Part shown: positions 1 to 8,788 of the stretch, piece after piece
How positions within the stretch are numbered: the stretch's first letter is position 1
How the letters are laid out: every line of letters starts with the position of its first letter
DNA from: Pseudomonas silvicola
Lineage (GTDB): Bacteria; Pseudomonadota; Gammaproteobacteria; Pseudomonadales; Pseudomonadaceae
NCBI RefSeq assembly: GCF_026651855.1
Contig: NZ_CP093280.1
Location: 6,594,501 to 6,658,500, forward strand
Length of the DNA: 64,000 nucleotides
Direction: 5' to 3'
Made by a program: the position numbers and the translations under genes
Notes under the pieces: generated by a model
The model's input: only the letters and a program-made list of their open reading frames with translations
The model's database searches: none
Told to the model about the DNA's origin: nothing

Positions 1-48
1 GCCACCGATGATGATGGCGTCGAAAGTCATTGAATTGATGCTAGCCAT
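1..48 (-). CDS. sdhA: succinate dehydrogenase flavoprotein subunit, N-terminus only
   Basis: Only the first 16 codons lie in the window; they read MASINSMTFDAIIIGG, which ends in the start of the FAD-binding beta-alpha-beta fold typical of SdhA. The ATG lies 3 bases after the sdhD stop, so it belongs to the sdhCDA(B) operon. SdhA oxidises succinate to fumarate and passes electrons to the Fe-S subunit and ubiquinone at the inner membrane. The identity rests on the short N-terminus plus operon position, which together are convincing. Confidence 0.85.
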   Translation of the reverse strand, partial: MASINSMTFDAIIIGG

Positions 49-51
49 GAA

Positions 52-420
52 TCAGATACCCCAAAGAATCTGCACACCCCAGACGAAGTAAGCGAACATT
101 GCTACGCCGCATACTGCCTGGAACAGGAAACGCACTGCTGTCGCGGACTTGCCCAGCGCCATCGGCGTCAGGTAGTCGGTCGCGATCGTCCACATGCCGA
201 CCCAGGCGTGAGCACTGAGGGCAACCAGCGCCAGCAAACTGAAAATGCGCATGGCGTTGTGGGCGAACAGCGCATGCCATTGGTCGTAGCCAATGCCTGG
301 ATGCGCAACGAGGTATCCGATCAGGAAAATGAAATAAGCCGCGAGAACAACCGCCGACACACGCTGTGCCATCCAGTCGTAGAGGCCCGAACGCGAAAGA
401 TTCGTAACGCTGGTTACCAT
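52..420 (-). CDS. sdhD: succinate dehydrogenase membrane anchor subunit SdhD
   Basis: A 122-residue hydrophobic protein with three membrane segments (roughly residues 20-42, 55-80 and 90-118) and the SdhD motif SAHAWVGMWTIATDYL, whose His is the expected haem b ligand. The ATG at 420 is chosen because AGGAG lies 7 bases upstream; the frame can be extended only to a TTG at 426. It overlaps the end of sdhC by 7 bases and is followed at once by sdhA. With SdhC it anchors the dehydrogenase and forms the ubiquinone site. Confidence 0.93.
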   Translation of the reverse strand: MVTSVTNLSRSGLYDWMAQRVSAVVLAAYFIFLIGYLVAHPGIGYDQWHALFAHNAMRIFSLLALVALSAHAWVGMWTIATDYLTPMALGKSATAVRFLFQAVCGVAMFAYFVWGVQILWGI

Positions 421-788
421 ATCCAAACTCCTGCCAGAACAATCAGCACCACGGAAACGCCGATGATGATTTTGGAGCCTCGGCGACCGCCTTCCAGCGT
501 CTCACCGACACCCGCATCCATGATCAGATGGCGCACACCGGCCACCAGGTGATACAGCAGGGAGGACAAAAGACCCCACGCAACGAATTTGGCCAGTGGA
601 CTGGTCAAGGTGTCCTTCACGTCGGCAAAACCTTCTTCCGAACCCAGGGATTTGCCCAATGCATAAAGCAGGAAGCCGATACCCAGGAACAGGATGATGC
701 CCGATACGCGATGAAGGAACGACGTTACGCCGGTTATGGGGAGTTTGATGGTCCTTAGGTCTAGGTTTACAGGTCGTTGGCTATTCAC
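414..788 (-). CDS. sdhC: succinate dehydrogenase cytochrome b556 subunit SdhC
   Basis: A 124-residue protein beginning with the SdhC signature RPVNLDLRTIKLPITGVTSF followed by LHRVSG, then three membrane helices. The motif LYHLVAGVRHLIMD near residues 82-95 carries the likely haem-ligand His. The start is a GTG. It is the first gene of the sdhCDA operon, transcribed away from gltA. Together with SdhD it makes the membrane part of complex II in the TCA cycle and respiratory chain. Confidence 0.94.
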   Translation of the reverse strand: MNSQRPVNLDLRTIKLPITGVTSFLHRVSGIILFLGIGFLLYALGKSLGSEEGFADVKDTLTSPLAKFVAWGLLSSLLYHLVAGVRHLIMDAGVGETLEGGRRGSKIIIGVSVVLIVLAGVWIW

Positions 789-922
789 GGCTTTTTTTCA
801 CACTGAAGAGCCCCTAGCAAGCAGGGCAAGTTGTCGGGAAGTGTACTGGTCAGGTACCCACCACCCAGGGAGTGACGACGCCAGCGGAAACGGGCTGAAA
901 AGCCCCTGACGGTCGGCTGCCG

Positions 923-951
923 AGTATAGACAGTTAGGATACTAATGACAA
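923..951 (-). promoter_or_regulatory. sigma70-type promoter of sdhCDA
   Basis: On the minus strand TTGTCA (946-951) and TATACT (923-928) are separated by exactly 17 bases. This predicts a start near 915 and a leader of about 125 bases, long enough for post-transcriptional control of sdh. Sequence match only. Confidence 0.65.
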
Positions 952-1065
952 CGCGCCGGCCTACCCCGAAGAGCTGATTGCGCTATGGGGAAAAAAGGCG
1001 TAAATGGCAGGGAACAGCGATGAAAAACCAGGCTAAAAGCCTTGTACAGCCTGACTTTAAGCAAA

Positions 1066-1093
1066 TTGACATTCGGATTTATCACACTATAGT
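1066..1093 (+). promoter_or_regulatory. sigma70-type promoter of gltA
   Basis: TTGACA at 1066-1071 and TATAGT at 1088-1093 with a 16-base spacer, pointing at gltA. The predicted leader is about 50 bases and ends in the strong AGGAGG site at 1142-1147. Confidence 0.65.
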
Positions 1094-1151
1094 GGTGCGG
1101 GCCCTGCGTGGGGGGTCTGTCTGATGATTTCAAGCATTAATAGGAGGCCAC

Positions 1152-2441
1152 ATGGCTGACAAAAAAGCGCAGTTGATCATCGAGGGCGCAGCCCCCGTCG
1201 AGCTGCCCATTTTAACCGGCACCGTTGGTCCCGATGTTATCGATGTCAGGAGCCTGACTTCCACGGGCCGCTTCACCTTTGACCCCGGCTTCATGTCGAC
1301 CGCCTCGTGCGAGTCGAAGATCACCTATATCGACGGTGACAACGGCATCCTGCTGCACCGCGGCTATCCGATCGAACAGCTGGCCGAGAAATCCGACTAC
1401 CTGGAAACCTGCTACCTGCTGCTCAACGGCGAACTGCCGACCGCCGAGCAGAAGGCCCAGTTCGTCAGCACCGTGAAGAACCACACCATGGTGCACGAGC
1501 AGTTGAAGACGTTCTTCAACGGCTTTCGCCGCGACGCCCACCCCATGGCCGTGATGTGCGGCGTGGTCGGCGCCCTGTCGGCGTTCTACCATGACTCGCT
1601 GGACATCAATAACCCGCAGCACCGCGAGATTTCCGCCGTGCGCCTGGTCGCCAAGATGCCGACCCTGGCGGCGATGGTGTACAAGTACTCCATGGGCCAG
1701 CCCATGATGTACCCGCGCAACGACCTGACGTACGCGGAAAACTTCCTGCACATGATGTTCAACACCCCGTGCGAGATCAAACCGATCAGTCCAATCCTGG
1801 CCAAGGCCATGGACCGCATCTTCATCCTGCACGCCGACCACGAGCAGAATGCCTCGACGTCCACCGTGCGCCTGGCGGGCTCCTCGGGTGCCAACCCGTT
1901 CGCCTGTATCGCCGCCGGCATCGCCGCGCTGTGGGGCCCTGCCCACGGCGGTGCGAACGAAGCCGTGCTGACCATGCTCGACGAAATTGGCGATGTGTCC
2001 AACATCGACACCTTCATCGCCAAGGCCAAGGACAAGAACGATCCGTTCAAACTGATGGGCTTCGGCCACCGCGTGTATAAAAACCGCGACCCGCGCGCCA
2101 CCGTGATGAAGCAGACCTGCGATGAAGTCCTGAACGAACTGGGCATCAAGAACGACCCGCAGCTGGAACTGGCCATGCGCCTGGAAGAGATCGCGCTCAC
2201 CGATCCTTACTTCATCGAGCGCTCGCTGTACCCGAACGTCGACTTCTACTCGGGCATCATCCTGAAAGCGATCGGCATTCCCACCAGCATGTTCACCGTG
2301 ATCTTCGCCCTGGCTCGTACCGTGGGCTGGATCTCGCACTGGAAGGAAATGCTCTCCAGCCCGTACAAGATCGGCCGCCCGCGTCAGCTGTACACCGGCT
2401 ACGACTCGCGCGACGTGAACAAACTGGAAGACCGCAAGTAA
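1152..2441 (+). CDS. gltA: citrate synthase (type II, hexameric)
   Basis: A 429-residue protein of normal length for Gram-negative type II citrate synthase, which condenses oxaloacetate and acetyl-CoA into citrate in the cytoplasm. Catalytic positions are visible: the HADHEQN block with His227 and His230, GFGHRVYK with His306, and the active-site Asp364 in VDFYSG. The N-terminal region (to about residue 60) is the small beta domain found in NADH-regulated enzymes. It starts at an ATG with AGGAGG just upstream, is divergent from sdhCDA and ends in a strong terminator. Confidence 0.97.
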   Translation: MADKKAQLIIEGAAPVELPILTGTVGPDVIDVRSLTSTGRFTFDPGFMSTASCESKITYIDGDNGILLHRGYPIEQLAEKSDYLETCYLLLNGELPTAEQKAQFVSTVKNHTMVHEQLKTFFNGFRRDAHPMAVMCGVVGALSAFYHDSLDINNPQHREISAVRLVAKMPTLAAMVYKYSMGQPMMYPRNDLTYAENFLHMMFNTPCEIKPISPILAKAMDRIFILHADHEQNASTSTVRLAGSSGANPFACIAAGIAALWGPAHGGANEAVLTMLDEIGDVSNIDTFIAKAKDKNDPFKLMGFGHRVYKNRDPRATVMKQTCDEVLNELGIKNDPQLELAMRLEEIALTDPYFIERSLYPNVDFYSGIILKAIGIPTSMFTVIFALARTVGWISHWKEMLSSPYKIGRPRQLYTGYDSRDVNKLEDRK

Positions 2442-2456
2442 GCTTTCCAGCCAGAC

Positions 2457-2490
2457 AAAAAAACCGCAGCCAATGGCTGCGGTTTTTTTT
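2457..2490. terminator. bidirectional intrinsic terminator, gltA / START gene
   Basis: A 9-bp stem ACCGCAGCC/GGCTGCGGT with an AAT loop is flanked by a run of A on the left and eight T on the right, so it can stop both convergent genes. Confidence 0.85.
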
Positions 2491-2544
2491 GGCCCGAGAG
2501 GTAGCTGAAAAGCTCTCTGGGCAGCCAGCTCCTACAGGGCCGGA

Positions 2545-3150
2545 TTACTTCTCGGCTTTTTCGCGCAGGGCCTTGAGGGTATTGAATGGCGCATCCACCA
2601 CGAATTTGTTGGCCACGAACGATGGCACGCTGCCGCCTGGCTCGGTATGCACCTGGTAGGTCACTTCGGTACTGTCGGCCCCTTTGGGTACCAGCTTCCA
2701 GAAACCGTCCACCTGGGCGACACGCACGAAGCCCTTCTCCTCAGGCATATAAGTGGGCACTTCCTTGAGGTTGCGGGTCAGGCTGCCATCAGCCCCCTGC
2801 ACGGTGGTGATTTCCATCACGGAGTCCCGCGGCGTCACTGGCCATGGCGTATTGAACTGAGTGTACGTCCAGCTCTTGTCACCCTCGGTCTTCAGCAGTT
2901 TCTGCAACTTGCACTCGTGGATCCAGGCACAGGCGCCGGCCGCGTCTTCCTGCAGTGCCCTGACCTTGGCCAACGGCGCCTTGATGGTGGTCACACCGCG
3001 GTAGGCCTTGTAATCAGAGCCTGGGATCGCAGCCAGCGATACCTTGATACCGTCTTGATCCTTGGCGGTCTGCCAGTCTTCGGCTTGCGCCCCGGTGGCA
3101 ACCAACGCCATCAACCCACCCACAACAGCCAAACGATGCAGCGAACCCAT
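2545..3150 (-). CDS. secreted START-domain lipid-binding-like protein
   Basis: A 201-residue protein with a clear signal peptide (MGSLHRLAVVGGLMALVATGAQA) followed by a single START-type domain. Recognisable are the early ED.Q.AKDQDGIKV segment, a central W/Y-rich block WTYTQFNTPWPVTPRD, and the C-terminal helix VVDAPFNTLKALREK that closes the cavity in this fold. The start at 3150 is preferred over upstream codons because AAGGA precedes it. Bacterial START proteins are expected to bind a hydrophobic ligand; the ligand here is unknown. It is convergent with gltA. Confidence 0.8.
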   Translation of the reverse strand: MGSLHRLAVVGGLMALVATGAQAEDWQTAKDQDGIKVSLAAIPGSDYKAYRGVTTIKAPLAKVRALQEDAAGACAWIHECKLQKLLKTEGDKSWTYTQFNTPWPVTPRDSVMEITTVQGADGSLTRNLKEVPTYMPEEKGFVRVAQVDGFWKLVPKGADSTEVTYQVHTEPGGSVPSFVANKFVVDAPFNTLKALREKAEK

Positions 3151-3198
3151 ATTTATTTTCCTTATCGTCCTAGAGGCACATCGCATTCATTCGCGGGG

Positions 3199-3456
3199 TC
3201 AGGCTACAGACGTCATTTCTTCCCACCAACCGATCAACTGTATCGCTTGCTCGGCACTTTCACCGCACACCTCGGGATCGGCCTGAAAACCACCGCACAC
3301 CGCAGGCCGCTCTGGCCGACCAAACAGCTGGCAGAGGTTATCGGCGTCAAGCTGCACGCAGCGCTCCCCTGCCGGCTTGCCTTGAGGCATGCCGGGAATG
3401 GGCGAGGAAATGGAGGGGGCAATGCAGCAAGCGCCACAGCCTTCACGGCACATCAT
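3199..3456 (-). CDS. YkgJ-family cysteine cluster protein
   Basis: A small Cys-rich protein of about 85 residues. Motifs are CREGCGACC at the N-terminus, then [23 protein letters not shown] spacing and a final VCGGFQ, giving the eight-Cys pattern of the UPF0153/YkgJ family thought to bind a metal or Fe-S cluster. Two ATG codons at 3456 and 3453 are possible; GAGG lies 11 bases before the first. The frame stays open upstream to 3624 but that part has no family similarity. Function is unknown. Confidence 0.8.
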   Translation of the reverse strand: MMCREGCGACCIAPSISSPIPGMPQGKPAGERCVQLDADNLCQLFGRPERPAVCGGFQADPEVCGESAEQAIQLIGWWEEMTSVA

Positions 3457-3580
3457 GACGACAGCAACCTCACGTCGGGCAAATGAATGGAATGAACGGG
3501 GATAGTAGCGGCTTAAACAGACGTTTGAAATCGGCCAGCACGGAAATTCGACGGGGCGATCCTGCCAACCGCTCGTCAGA

Positions 3581-4078
3581 TTACTGCTTGAACTCGAAAT
3601 CCAGGGCCGCGCCTTCGACATCACGGGCGTTATCGCCGCGGCGCTGCAATTGCAGCTCGTTGCTCAACAAACGACCATTGAGCTGAAAATCTTCGCTTTT
3701 CTTCTCGTCGAAATACGAAGGCAGCAACGATTTTTCCCGAGCCGGCGCCGCCGCCTGGATTTTTTTCTCCGGTTGCAGCTCATTGACCATGGTCTTGGGC
3801 AGGGAAAGATCGAGCTTCGCCTTGGGCAGGTCAGTGGCGATGGCGTCTTCGCGCTTACGGCTTTTGCTCTTGGCAGCCACCGGTTTTTTCGCAGGTTTGG
3901 CCTTGGCGACCGGTTTTTTTACCGGTACCACCTTATTCACCTGCTTTTTCACAGGCGCGCCAGCGGTGTCCGCCTGCGCGACCAGCAGCGGGGTAAAGGC
4001 CGGGGGAATCGATTGAGCACAGGCGAGGCCGGATCCCAGGCACAGCACGATCAGTCCAATACAACGCAGAGCATTCAT
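3581..4078 (-). CDS. secreted Lys/Pro-rich protein of unknown function
   Basis: A 165-residue protein with a signal peptide ([21 protein letters not shown]). A low-complexity segment follows at about residues 45-75, rich in KKPV/KPAKK repeats, then an acidic-to-neutral C-terminal part ending [13 protein letters not shown]. Such Lys-Pro-Ala tracts sometimes draw an automatic translation initiation factor 2 label, but the signal peptide and lack of any GTPase domain rule that out. Probably periplasmic and perhaps bound to an anionic surface; this is inference. Confidence 0.65.
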   Translation of the reverse strand: MNALRCIGLIVLCLGSGLACAQSIPPAFTPLLVAQADTAGAPVKKQVNKVVPVKKPVAKAKPAKKPVAAKSKSRKREDAIATDLPKAKLDLSLPKTMVNELQPEKKIQAAAPAREKSLLPSYFDEKKSEDFQLNGRLLSNELQLQRRGDNARDVEGAALDFEFKQ

Positions 4079-4168
4079 AGACACAGGCAGAAATGGCAGT
4101 ACAAGCCTCTATGCTCCCCGTTAGAGGCCTCGCTGGCAAGCCCCCCGCCACGGACAATAGGTAAAGAG

Positions 4169-5614
4169 TCAGTAAAACTGGCCGCTGCCCACTTCCTGAC
4201 AGAGCTGCCCTGCCAGCATGCCCAGGGTCATCAGCGCCCTTTCCGCCTCTTTGTTCCAGGGAATACCGCAGTTGAGGCGAATGCAATGGTTGAACTGCTC
4301 GGTATTGCTGAAGATCAGCCCCGGGGCGATGCTGATGCCCTGCTCCAGCGCACGCACGTGCAATGCCTGGGTATTGACCCGCCCAGGCAGGCTCACCCAC
4401 AGAATGAAGCCGCCGAGCGGCCGGGTAATCTGCGTACCCTCCGGAAAGAACTGCTGCACCGCCAGTTGGTAGGCGCTGAGGTTCTTGCGGTATTCATGGC
4501 GGATGTAGCGGAGATGGCGGTCATAGCCACCGTTTTCCAGGTAACTGGCAATACCCATCTGGGTCACGCTGCAGGCCGAATGGGTACTGAAGGTCTGCAG
4601 GCGCTGAATTTCCGCCTGGTACTTGCCAGGAATCATCCAGCCAATGCGAACGCCGGGTGACAGGGTCTTGGAAAAACTGGAGCAATACACCACATGGCCC
4701 AGGCGGTCGTAGGCCTTGAGCGCCTTGGTCTTGCCCTGGTCGAACATCAGTTCGCCGTAGATATCGTCCTCGACCACCTGGATATCGAAGTCTGACGCCA
4801 GGCGCAGCAATTGCTTCATGCGCTCTTCCGGCATGGTGCCACCCAGGGGGTTGCTCAGGCGCGGGGTCAGCACCAGTGCCTTGATCGACCACTGGTTGGC
4901 CGCCAGCTGCAAAGCCTCCAGGCTGATCCCCGTGGAAGGATCACTGGGGATCTCAATCACCTTCAGGCCCAGCAGGTCGGCCAATTGCAGCAGCCCGTAA
5001 TAGGTAGGCGATTCCGCGGCGATCAGGTCACCGGGGCGGGTCAGTACCCGCAGGGACATCTGCAAGGCGTCCACGCAGCCGTGGGTGATGACCACCTCGG
5101 AGGGGTCGACGACCACGCCGGCATCGCGCATGCGAATCGCCACCTGGCGGCGCAGGGGCTCGAAGCCTGGGCTGAACATGTAGCTGAACGCCCGCGGGCT
5201 GTGGAAACGGGTGACCTTGGCGATCTGCTGGTGCAGCGCCCGCACCGGCAGGTAATCAACATGCGGCACCGCTGCCCCCAGGGGAAACACGCCTTCGCGC
5301 CGCGACTCCACCAGCACCTGCTGGATGATGCTGGCGCGGGTCACCAGCCCGGGGCGCTCGACACGGGCAATATCCGGGGTGGGCGCGGTCAGCGCCGGCG
5401 TCTGGTGCACATAGTAGCCCGACTGCGGCCGGGCGCGGATCAGCCCCTGGTCTTCCAGGTTGGCATAGGCCTGCAGCACCGTGGCATGACTGACGTTGAG
5501 CTGCGAACTCATCTTGCGCACCGACGGCACCCGCTCCCCTGGCTGGTAAACGCCACGGCGAATATCCTCGGCCAGTTGCTGGGCGATGCGCTGGTAGAGC
5601 AGAAGGCTGGTCAT
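4169..5614 (-). CDS. MocR-type (GntR-HTH/aminotransferase) transcriptional regulator
   Basis: A 481-residue fusion. Residues 1-70 are a GntR winged helix (QPGERVPSVRKMSSQLNVSH) and residues 110-470 a fold-type I aminotransferase domain. The PLP lysine sits in SSFSKTLSPGVRIGW, the Asp that contacts the pyridine ring in VVEDDIYGELMF, and the phosphate/substrate Arg near CIRLNCG. These proteins use PLP or a PLP-adduct as the signal and usually control PLP or amino-acid metabolism. No catabolic partner gene is adjacent, so the target is unknown. A direct repeat upstream may be its own operator. Confidence 0.9.
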   Translation of the reverse strand: MTSLLLYQRIAQQLAEDIRRGVYQPGERVPSVRKMSSQLNVSHATVLQAYANLEDQGLIRARPQSGYYVHQTPALTAPTPDIARVERPGLVTRASIIQQVLVESRREGVFPLGAAVPHVDYLPVRALHQQIAKVTRFHSPRAFSYMFSPGFEPLRRQVAIRMRDAGVVVDPSEVVITHGCVDALQMSLRVLTRPGDLIAAESPTYYGLLQLADLLGLKVIEIPSDPSTGISLEALQLAANQWSIKALVLTPRLSNPLGGTMPEERMKQLLRLASDFDIQVVEDDIYGELMFDQGKTKALKAYDRLGHVVYCSSFSKTLSPGVRIGWMIPGKYQAEIQRLQTFSTHSACSVTQMGIASYLENGGYDRHLRYIRHEYRKNLSAYQLAVQQFFPEGTQITRPLGGFILWVSLPGRVNTQALHVRALEQGISIAPGLIFSNTEQFNHCIRLNCGIPWNKEAERALMTLGMLAGQLCQEVGSGQFY

Positions 5615-5660
5615 GGCGGGCTTCTCGGCTGATCAGGCGGTGTTGTAATGGTAATACCGG

Positions 5661-5689
5661 AACAGTTGAAAAGTGTACGGGGACAGTTG
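5661..5689 (-). promoter_or_regulatory. candidate MocR operator (direct repeat)
   Basis: AACAGTTG at 5661-5668 and GACAGTTG at 5682-5689 repeat with a 21-base period (two helical turns), 47-75 bases before the MocR start. MocR regulators are known to bind direct repeats near their own promoters; binding here is inferred. Confidence 0.45.
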
Positions 5690-5729
5690 CTGGAATGCGA
5701 GCGAAGGCGTGGTACTTCATGCAATGCTT

Positions 5730-5756
5730 GCAGGACCGGGGTTCGCCCGGCCCTGC
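5730..5756. repeat. REP-like hairpin
   Basis: Eleven potential pairs with one A.C mismatch: GCAGGACCGGG pairs with CCCGGCCCTGC. The GGACCGG/CCGGCCC core recurs at 24309-24405 and 41845-41866, so it looks like a dispersed Pseudomonas REP sequence. It may also act as a transcript end between the two flanking genes. Confidence 0.6.
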
Positions 5757-5784
5757 ACGGTGTCATCCACCCTGCCGTGGTGAT

Positions 5785-6600
5785 TCAGCGAGCAGCGCCC
5801 AGCACGCCCTTTTCGTCGGAAAAGACGATTTCGACTCGACGGTTCATCGCCCTGCCCCGCTCCGAGGCATTGGCCTCCACCGGGTACTGGTCGCCATACC
5901 CCTGGACCTGCAGACGCTTCTCGTCGATTCCCAGGTCCACCAGGGTGTCCGCGACGGTCTGCGCGCGATCCTTGGACAGCCCCAGGTTGAAATCGCTGTC
6001 ACCGGTGTTATCGGTATAGCCCTCGATGCGGACCACACGCTTGGGGTTCAACTGCAGAAATTGCACCAGCTTGAGAATCATGCGGTTGGCCGACGGTTTC
6101 AGGTCGGCCTCACCGCTGTCGAACAGCACATCGCCCAGGGTCAGTACCAGACCGCGGTCAGTCTCGGTGGTGGCCATGCTGACGAACTGTTCTTCCAGTG
6201 CCTTGCCTTGCTGCTGGACGCTGTTGAGCTTGGATTCGCGCAGGGCCAGTTGCAGGCGCTGGCGTTCCAGGTCCTGACGGGCCAGCTTCTCCTTGTTCAG
6301 CACCAATTGCGTATGCTCGCGGGCGATTTCGCTGTAGCGCTGGCTGAGGTAAGCATACTGGGCCACGTCATCGCGCGTGCCCCAGTAGCTGGCCAGGCGC
6401 TCGGCGCGGGACAGCGATTCGCTGGCGCGGATGACGTCACGGGGTGCGCTGCGCAGCACATCGGCATCGTCCTTGACCTTCTGCAGGCTGGCACTGGCCT
6501 GCTGCACGGTCACCTGCGGGCTTTCGTGGGCCGCGCAGCCGAACAGGCCCACACAACCCAGGGCAACCAGGCCGCCGCCCAGGCGCGATGACAGGCTCAT
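5785..6600 (-). CDS. OmpA-family lipoprotein with N-terminal DUF4398-like region
   Basis: A 271-residue protein with a lipoprotein signal ending in the lipobox LFGC. A long helical, coiled-coil-prone region (about residues 30-140) resembles DUF4398 and is followed by a C-terminal OmpA domain with GDVLFDSGEADLKPSANRMI and VRIEGYTDNTGD. The NxxLSxxRA-type motif is FNLGLSKDRAQTVADTLV and the RR pair is NRRVEIVFS. The domain should bind peptidoglycan in the periplasm. Its ATG overlaps the stop of the DUF4398 gene by 4 bases, so the two are coupled. Confidence 0.9.
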   Translation of the reverse strand: MSLSSRLGGGLVALGCVGLFGCAAHESPQVTVQQASASLQKVKDDADVLRSAPRDVIRASESLSRAERLASYWGTRDDVAQYAYLSQRYSEIAREHTQLVLNKEKLARQDLERQRLQLALRESKLNSVQQQGKALEEQFVSMATTETDRGLVLTLGDVLFDSGEADLKPSANRMILKLVQFLQLNPKRVVRIEGYTDNTGDSDFNLGLSKDRAQTVADTLVDLGIDEKRLQVQGYGDQYPVEANASERGRAMNRRVEIVFSDEKGVLGAAR

Positions 6601-6950
6601 TGCACTTCTCCCAACTGCTTGTGCAAGCGCACGATACGGGTGTTGACCTGGGTCAGTTGCTGCTGGCTCTTCTCGGTCAACACCTTGGCTTCCGCCAGGC
6701 GTGCGTCGAGTTCGGCCTGCTCGGCCAACAGGCGAGCCTGGCGATACGACTGGCTGCCATTGGCCGCCAGCGCGGCGGCCAGCTTGTCGCTGGCCAGTTT
6801 CATTTCCGCCACGTCGTCGGTGGCGCCCACGGCACGCGCCTGGTCCACTGCCTGTTCAGTCAGGCGCAGTTGCTCGCTGGGCGCCGGATCGCTGGCGCAA
6901 CCCGCCAGGGCCAGCAGCGCCGCGACGGCGATAAAAGCTTGAATTCTCAC
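6597..6950 (-). CDS. DUF4398 lipoprotein
   Basis: A 117-residue lipoprotein with signal and lipobox LAGC near residue 17 and an all-helical, Ala/Gln-rich body typical of DUF4398. The start is a GTG at 6950 with AGGGAA placed 8 bases upstream; that ribosome site overlaps the stop of the preceding binding-protein gene. Its helical region matches the N-terminal part of the OmpA-like protein encoded next, so the two may pair as outer-membrane-tethered partners (inference). Confidence 0.85.
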   Translation of the reverse strand: MRIQAFIAVAALLALAGCASDPAPSEQLRLTEQAVDQARAVGATDDVAEMKLASDKLAAALAANGSQSYRQARLLAEQAELDARLAEAKVLTEKSQQQLTQVNTRIVRLHKQLGEVQ

Positions 6951-6959
6951 ACGGGTTCC

Positions 6960-7784
6960 CTACTGTTCTGGGGCACTGAGCGGTTGCTTCAGCCGCGCCT
7001 TCCACCGTTCGACATTGCGTTGCAACACCGCTTCGGGCTGGCCGGCCGCGGGCAATTCTGTCATCTTTTTCGCCAGTTGTCCGCGCAGCCACGGGTCATT
7101 GCAGGCGGAGTTGTGCGACAGCGCCAGATACAGGCCCGGGCGGTCGAGCGGGGTCTCATGGGCCACCACGTCATTGCCCAGGCCCAGGGCTTGTGACACC
7201 GCCTGACCGGCGTAGCGGCCGGCCACCACGTATTCGACCTTGCCCAGCATCAGTTGCTGGAACGCTGCCGTCAGTGAGTCGGCCGGCACCAGCCCCAGGT
7301 TCTCGTCAGCAAAACGCTTGAATGAGGCCCCCAGGCGCGCCCTGGCCGACACCGCGCCGGCATGGCCATGGAGGTCGCCGACGGTGTGGTACACCATTGA
7401 CGAGCCTGCACGGGTCCACACCAGGTAGTCGTTGAGTGCCAGGCGTGGGTGGATGTAATCCAGGGTCTCGAGCTCGTCGAATGCCATGGGCGCATCCACC
7501 AGCAGGTCCATGCGCCCACTGCGCACCTCGTCCAGCGCCTGGGCGCGCTTGCCGCTGTACAGCACCTCCACCTGGATGCCCAACTCCTCGCCAATGCGCT
7601 TGAGCTGGTCGACATTGGCGCCGATCAGGTGCTGGGGGTCGTCGGGGTCGCGCCAGGAAAAAGGCTGGGCGTCCGGGCTACCGGTAGCCACCAGGCGCTC
7701 GCACTTGCCCGCGGCAATTGCCAGCGACGGCAGCGCCGCCATTATCACCAGTATCCAGGCGCCCATTGTTGCTGGTCGCATCAT
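6960..7784 (-). CDS. periplasmic solute-binding-like protein (SBP family 3)
   Basis: A 274-residue secreted protein whose signal peptide starts MMRPATMGAWILVIMAALPSLAIA. The two-lobed family 3 fold is recognisable from GANVDQLKRIGEELGIQVEVL, RSGRMDLLVDAPM, VGDLHGHAGAV and LMLGKVEYVVAGRYAG. The start at 7784 is chosen for AAGGA 7 bases upstream. There is no ABC permease beside it; it is 9 bases from the DUF4398/OmpA lipoprotein pair and probably co-transcribed. It may be a stand-alone periplasmic sensor or a remnant uptake component; the ligand is unknown. Confidence 0.8.
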   Translation of the reverse strand: MMRPATMGAWILVIMAALPSLAIAAGKCERLVATGSPDAQPFSWRDPDDPQHLIGANVDQLKRIGEELGIQVEVLYSGKRAQALDEVRSGRMDLLVDAPMAFDELETLDYIHPRLALNDYLVWTRAGSSMVYHTVGDLHGHAGAVSARARLGASFKRFADENLGLVPADSLTAAFQQLMLGKVEYVVAGRYAGQAVSQALGLGNDVVAHETPLDRPGLYLALSHNSACNDPWLRGQLAKKMTELPAAGQPEAVLQRNVERWKARLKQPLSAPEQ

Positions 7785-7807
7785 GCCTTGTTCCTTATCC
7801 ACCACAT

Positions 7808-7835
7808 AAAAAAAACCCGGTCACAGGACCGGGCT
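7808..7835 (-). terminator. intrinsic terminator of etfBA
   Basis: A 7-bp stem GACCGGG... CCCGGTC with a 4-base loop, followed on the minus strand by eight T. It lies 24 bases past the etfA stop. Confidence 0.85.
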
Positions 7836-7858
7836 CTTTTATAAGTGAAGCCGCTGGA

Positions 7859-8788
7859 TCAGACCAGCTTTTCCAACTCGGGTACGGCTTCGAACAGGTC
7901 AGCGACCAGGCCGTAGTCAGCCACCTGGAAGATCGGCGCTTCTTCGTCCTTGTTGATCGCGACGATCACCTTGGAGTCTTTCATGCCGGCCAGGTGCTGG
8001 ATCGCGCCGGAGATACCGACGGCGATGTACAACTGTGGCGCGACGATCTTGCCGGTCTGGCCGACCTGCATGTCGTTGGGCACGAAGCCCGCGTCGACCG
8101 CGGCGCGCGAAGCACCCACGGCGGCGCCCAGCTTGTCGGCCAGGGCGTACAGGTGCTTGAAGTTGTCGCCGTTCTGCATGCCGCGGCCGCCGGACACGAC
8201 GATCTTGGCAGCAGTCAGTTCAGGACGATCGGACGTGGCCAGCTCTTCACCCACGAAGGACGATTTGCCGCCGTCATGGGCAGCGCCCACGGCTTCGACA
8301 GCGGCCGAGCCACCCTGGGCGGCCACGGCGTCGAAGCCGGTGGCACGCACGGTGATGACCTTGATGGCAGCGCTCGATTGCACGGTGGCAATGGCGTTAC
8401 CGGCGTAGATCGGGCGCTTGAAGGTGTCAGCCGATTCCACCGAGATGATCTCGGAGATCTGGTCCACATCCAGCTGGGCAGCCACGCGCGGCAGCACGTT
8501 CTTGCCGTTGGAGGTGGCCGGGGCCAGCACGTGGCTGTAGTTGGCGGCCAGTTCGACCACCAGCGGCGCGACGTTTTCCGGCAGGAAGTGCGCGTAGGCA
8601 GCGTTGTCGGCGACCAGCACCTTGGCGACGCCCGCGATCTTGGCGGCAGCGTCAGCCACGGCACCCACGCCTTGGCCAGCGACCAGCACATGCACATCAC
8701 CGCCGATTTTCGCGGCAGCTGCGACGGTGTTCAGGGTAGCCGGGGCTACAGCCCCCTTCTCGTGTTCAGCGATAACCAGGATAGTCAT
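7859..8788 (-). CDS. etfA: electron transfer flavoprotein alpha subunit
   Basis: A 309-residue ETF alpha chain. The C-terminal FAD domain carries the expected [39 protein letters not shown] and [32 protein letters not shown] blocks. ETF accepts electrons from acyl-CoA and other dehydrogenases in the cytoplasm and passes them to ETF-ubiquinone oxidoreductase, which is encoded divergently 1.3 kb away. Its ATG follows the etfB stop directly. Confidence 0.97.
   Translation of the reverse strand: MTILVIAEHEKGAVAPATLNTVAAAAKIGGDVHVLVAGQGVGAVADAAAKIAGVAKVLVADNAAYAHFLPENVAPLVVELAANYSHVLAPATSNGKNVLPRVAAQLDVDQISEIISVESADTFKRPIYAGNAIATVQSSAAIKVITVRATGFDAVAAQGGSAAVEAVGAAHDGGKSSFVGEELATSDRPELTAAKIVVSGGRGMQNGDNFKHLYALADKLGAAVGASRAAVDAGFVPNDMQVGQTGKIVAPQLYIAVGISGAIQHLAGMKDSKVIVAINKDEEAPIFQVADYGLVADLFEAVPELEKLV

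Larger units (their letters stand above)
789..1151. other. sdhC-gltA divergent intergenic region
   Basis: A 363-base non-coding region between two divergent TCA-cycle operons. It holds one good sigma70-type promoter for each side (given separately), a leader of about 125 bases before sdhC, and an AGGAGG ribosome site 4 bases before the gltA ATG. No small ORF in it looks coding. Confidence 0.7.

Noticed and set aside
1212..2339. Long open frame (375 codons) antisense to gltA
   Set aside because: High-GC codon bias opens the opposite strand; the protein is Gly/Val/His/Arg-rich low complexity, while gltA is unmistakable.
3457..3624. Upstream extension of the YkgJ-type protein
   Set aside because: The frame is open but the added 56 residues do not resemble the family, and a ribosome site is present nearer the Cys-rich start.
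3581..4078. Translation initiation factor IF-2
   Set aside because: Only low-complexity Lys/Pro/Ala resemblance; the protein is short, has a signal peptide and no GTPase motifs.
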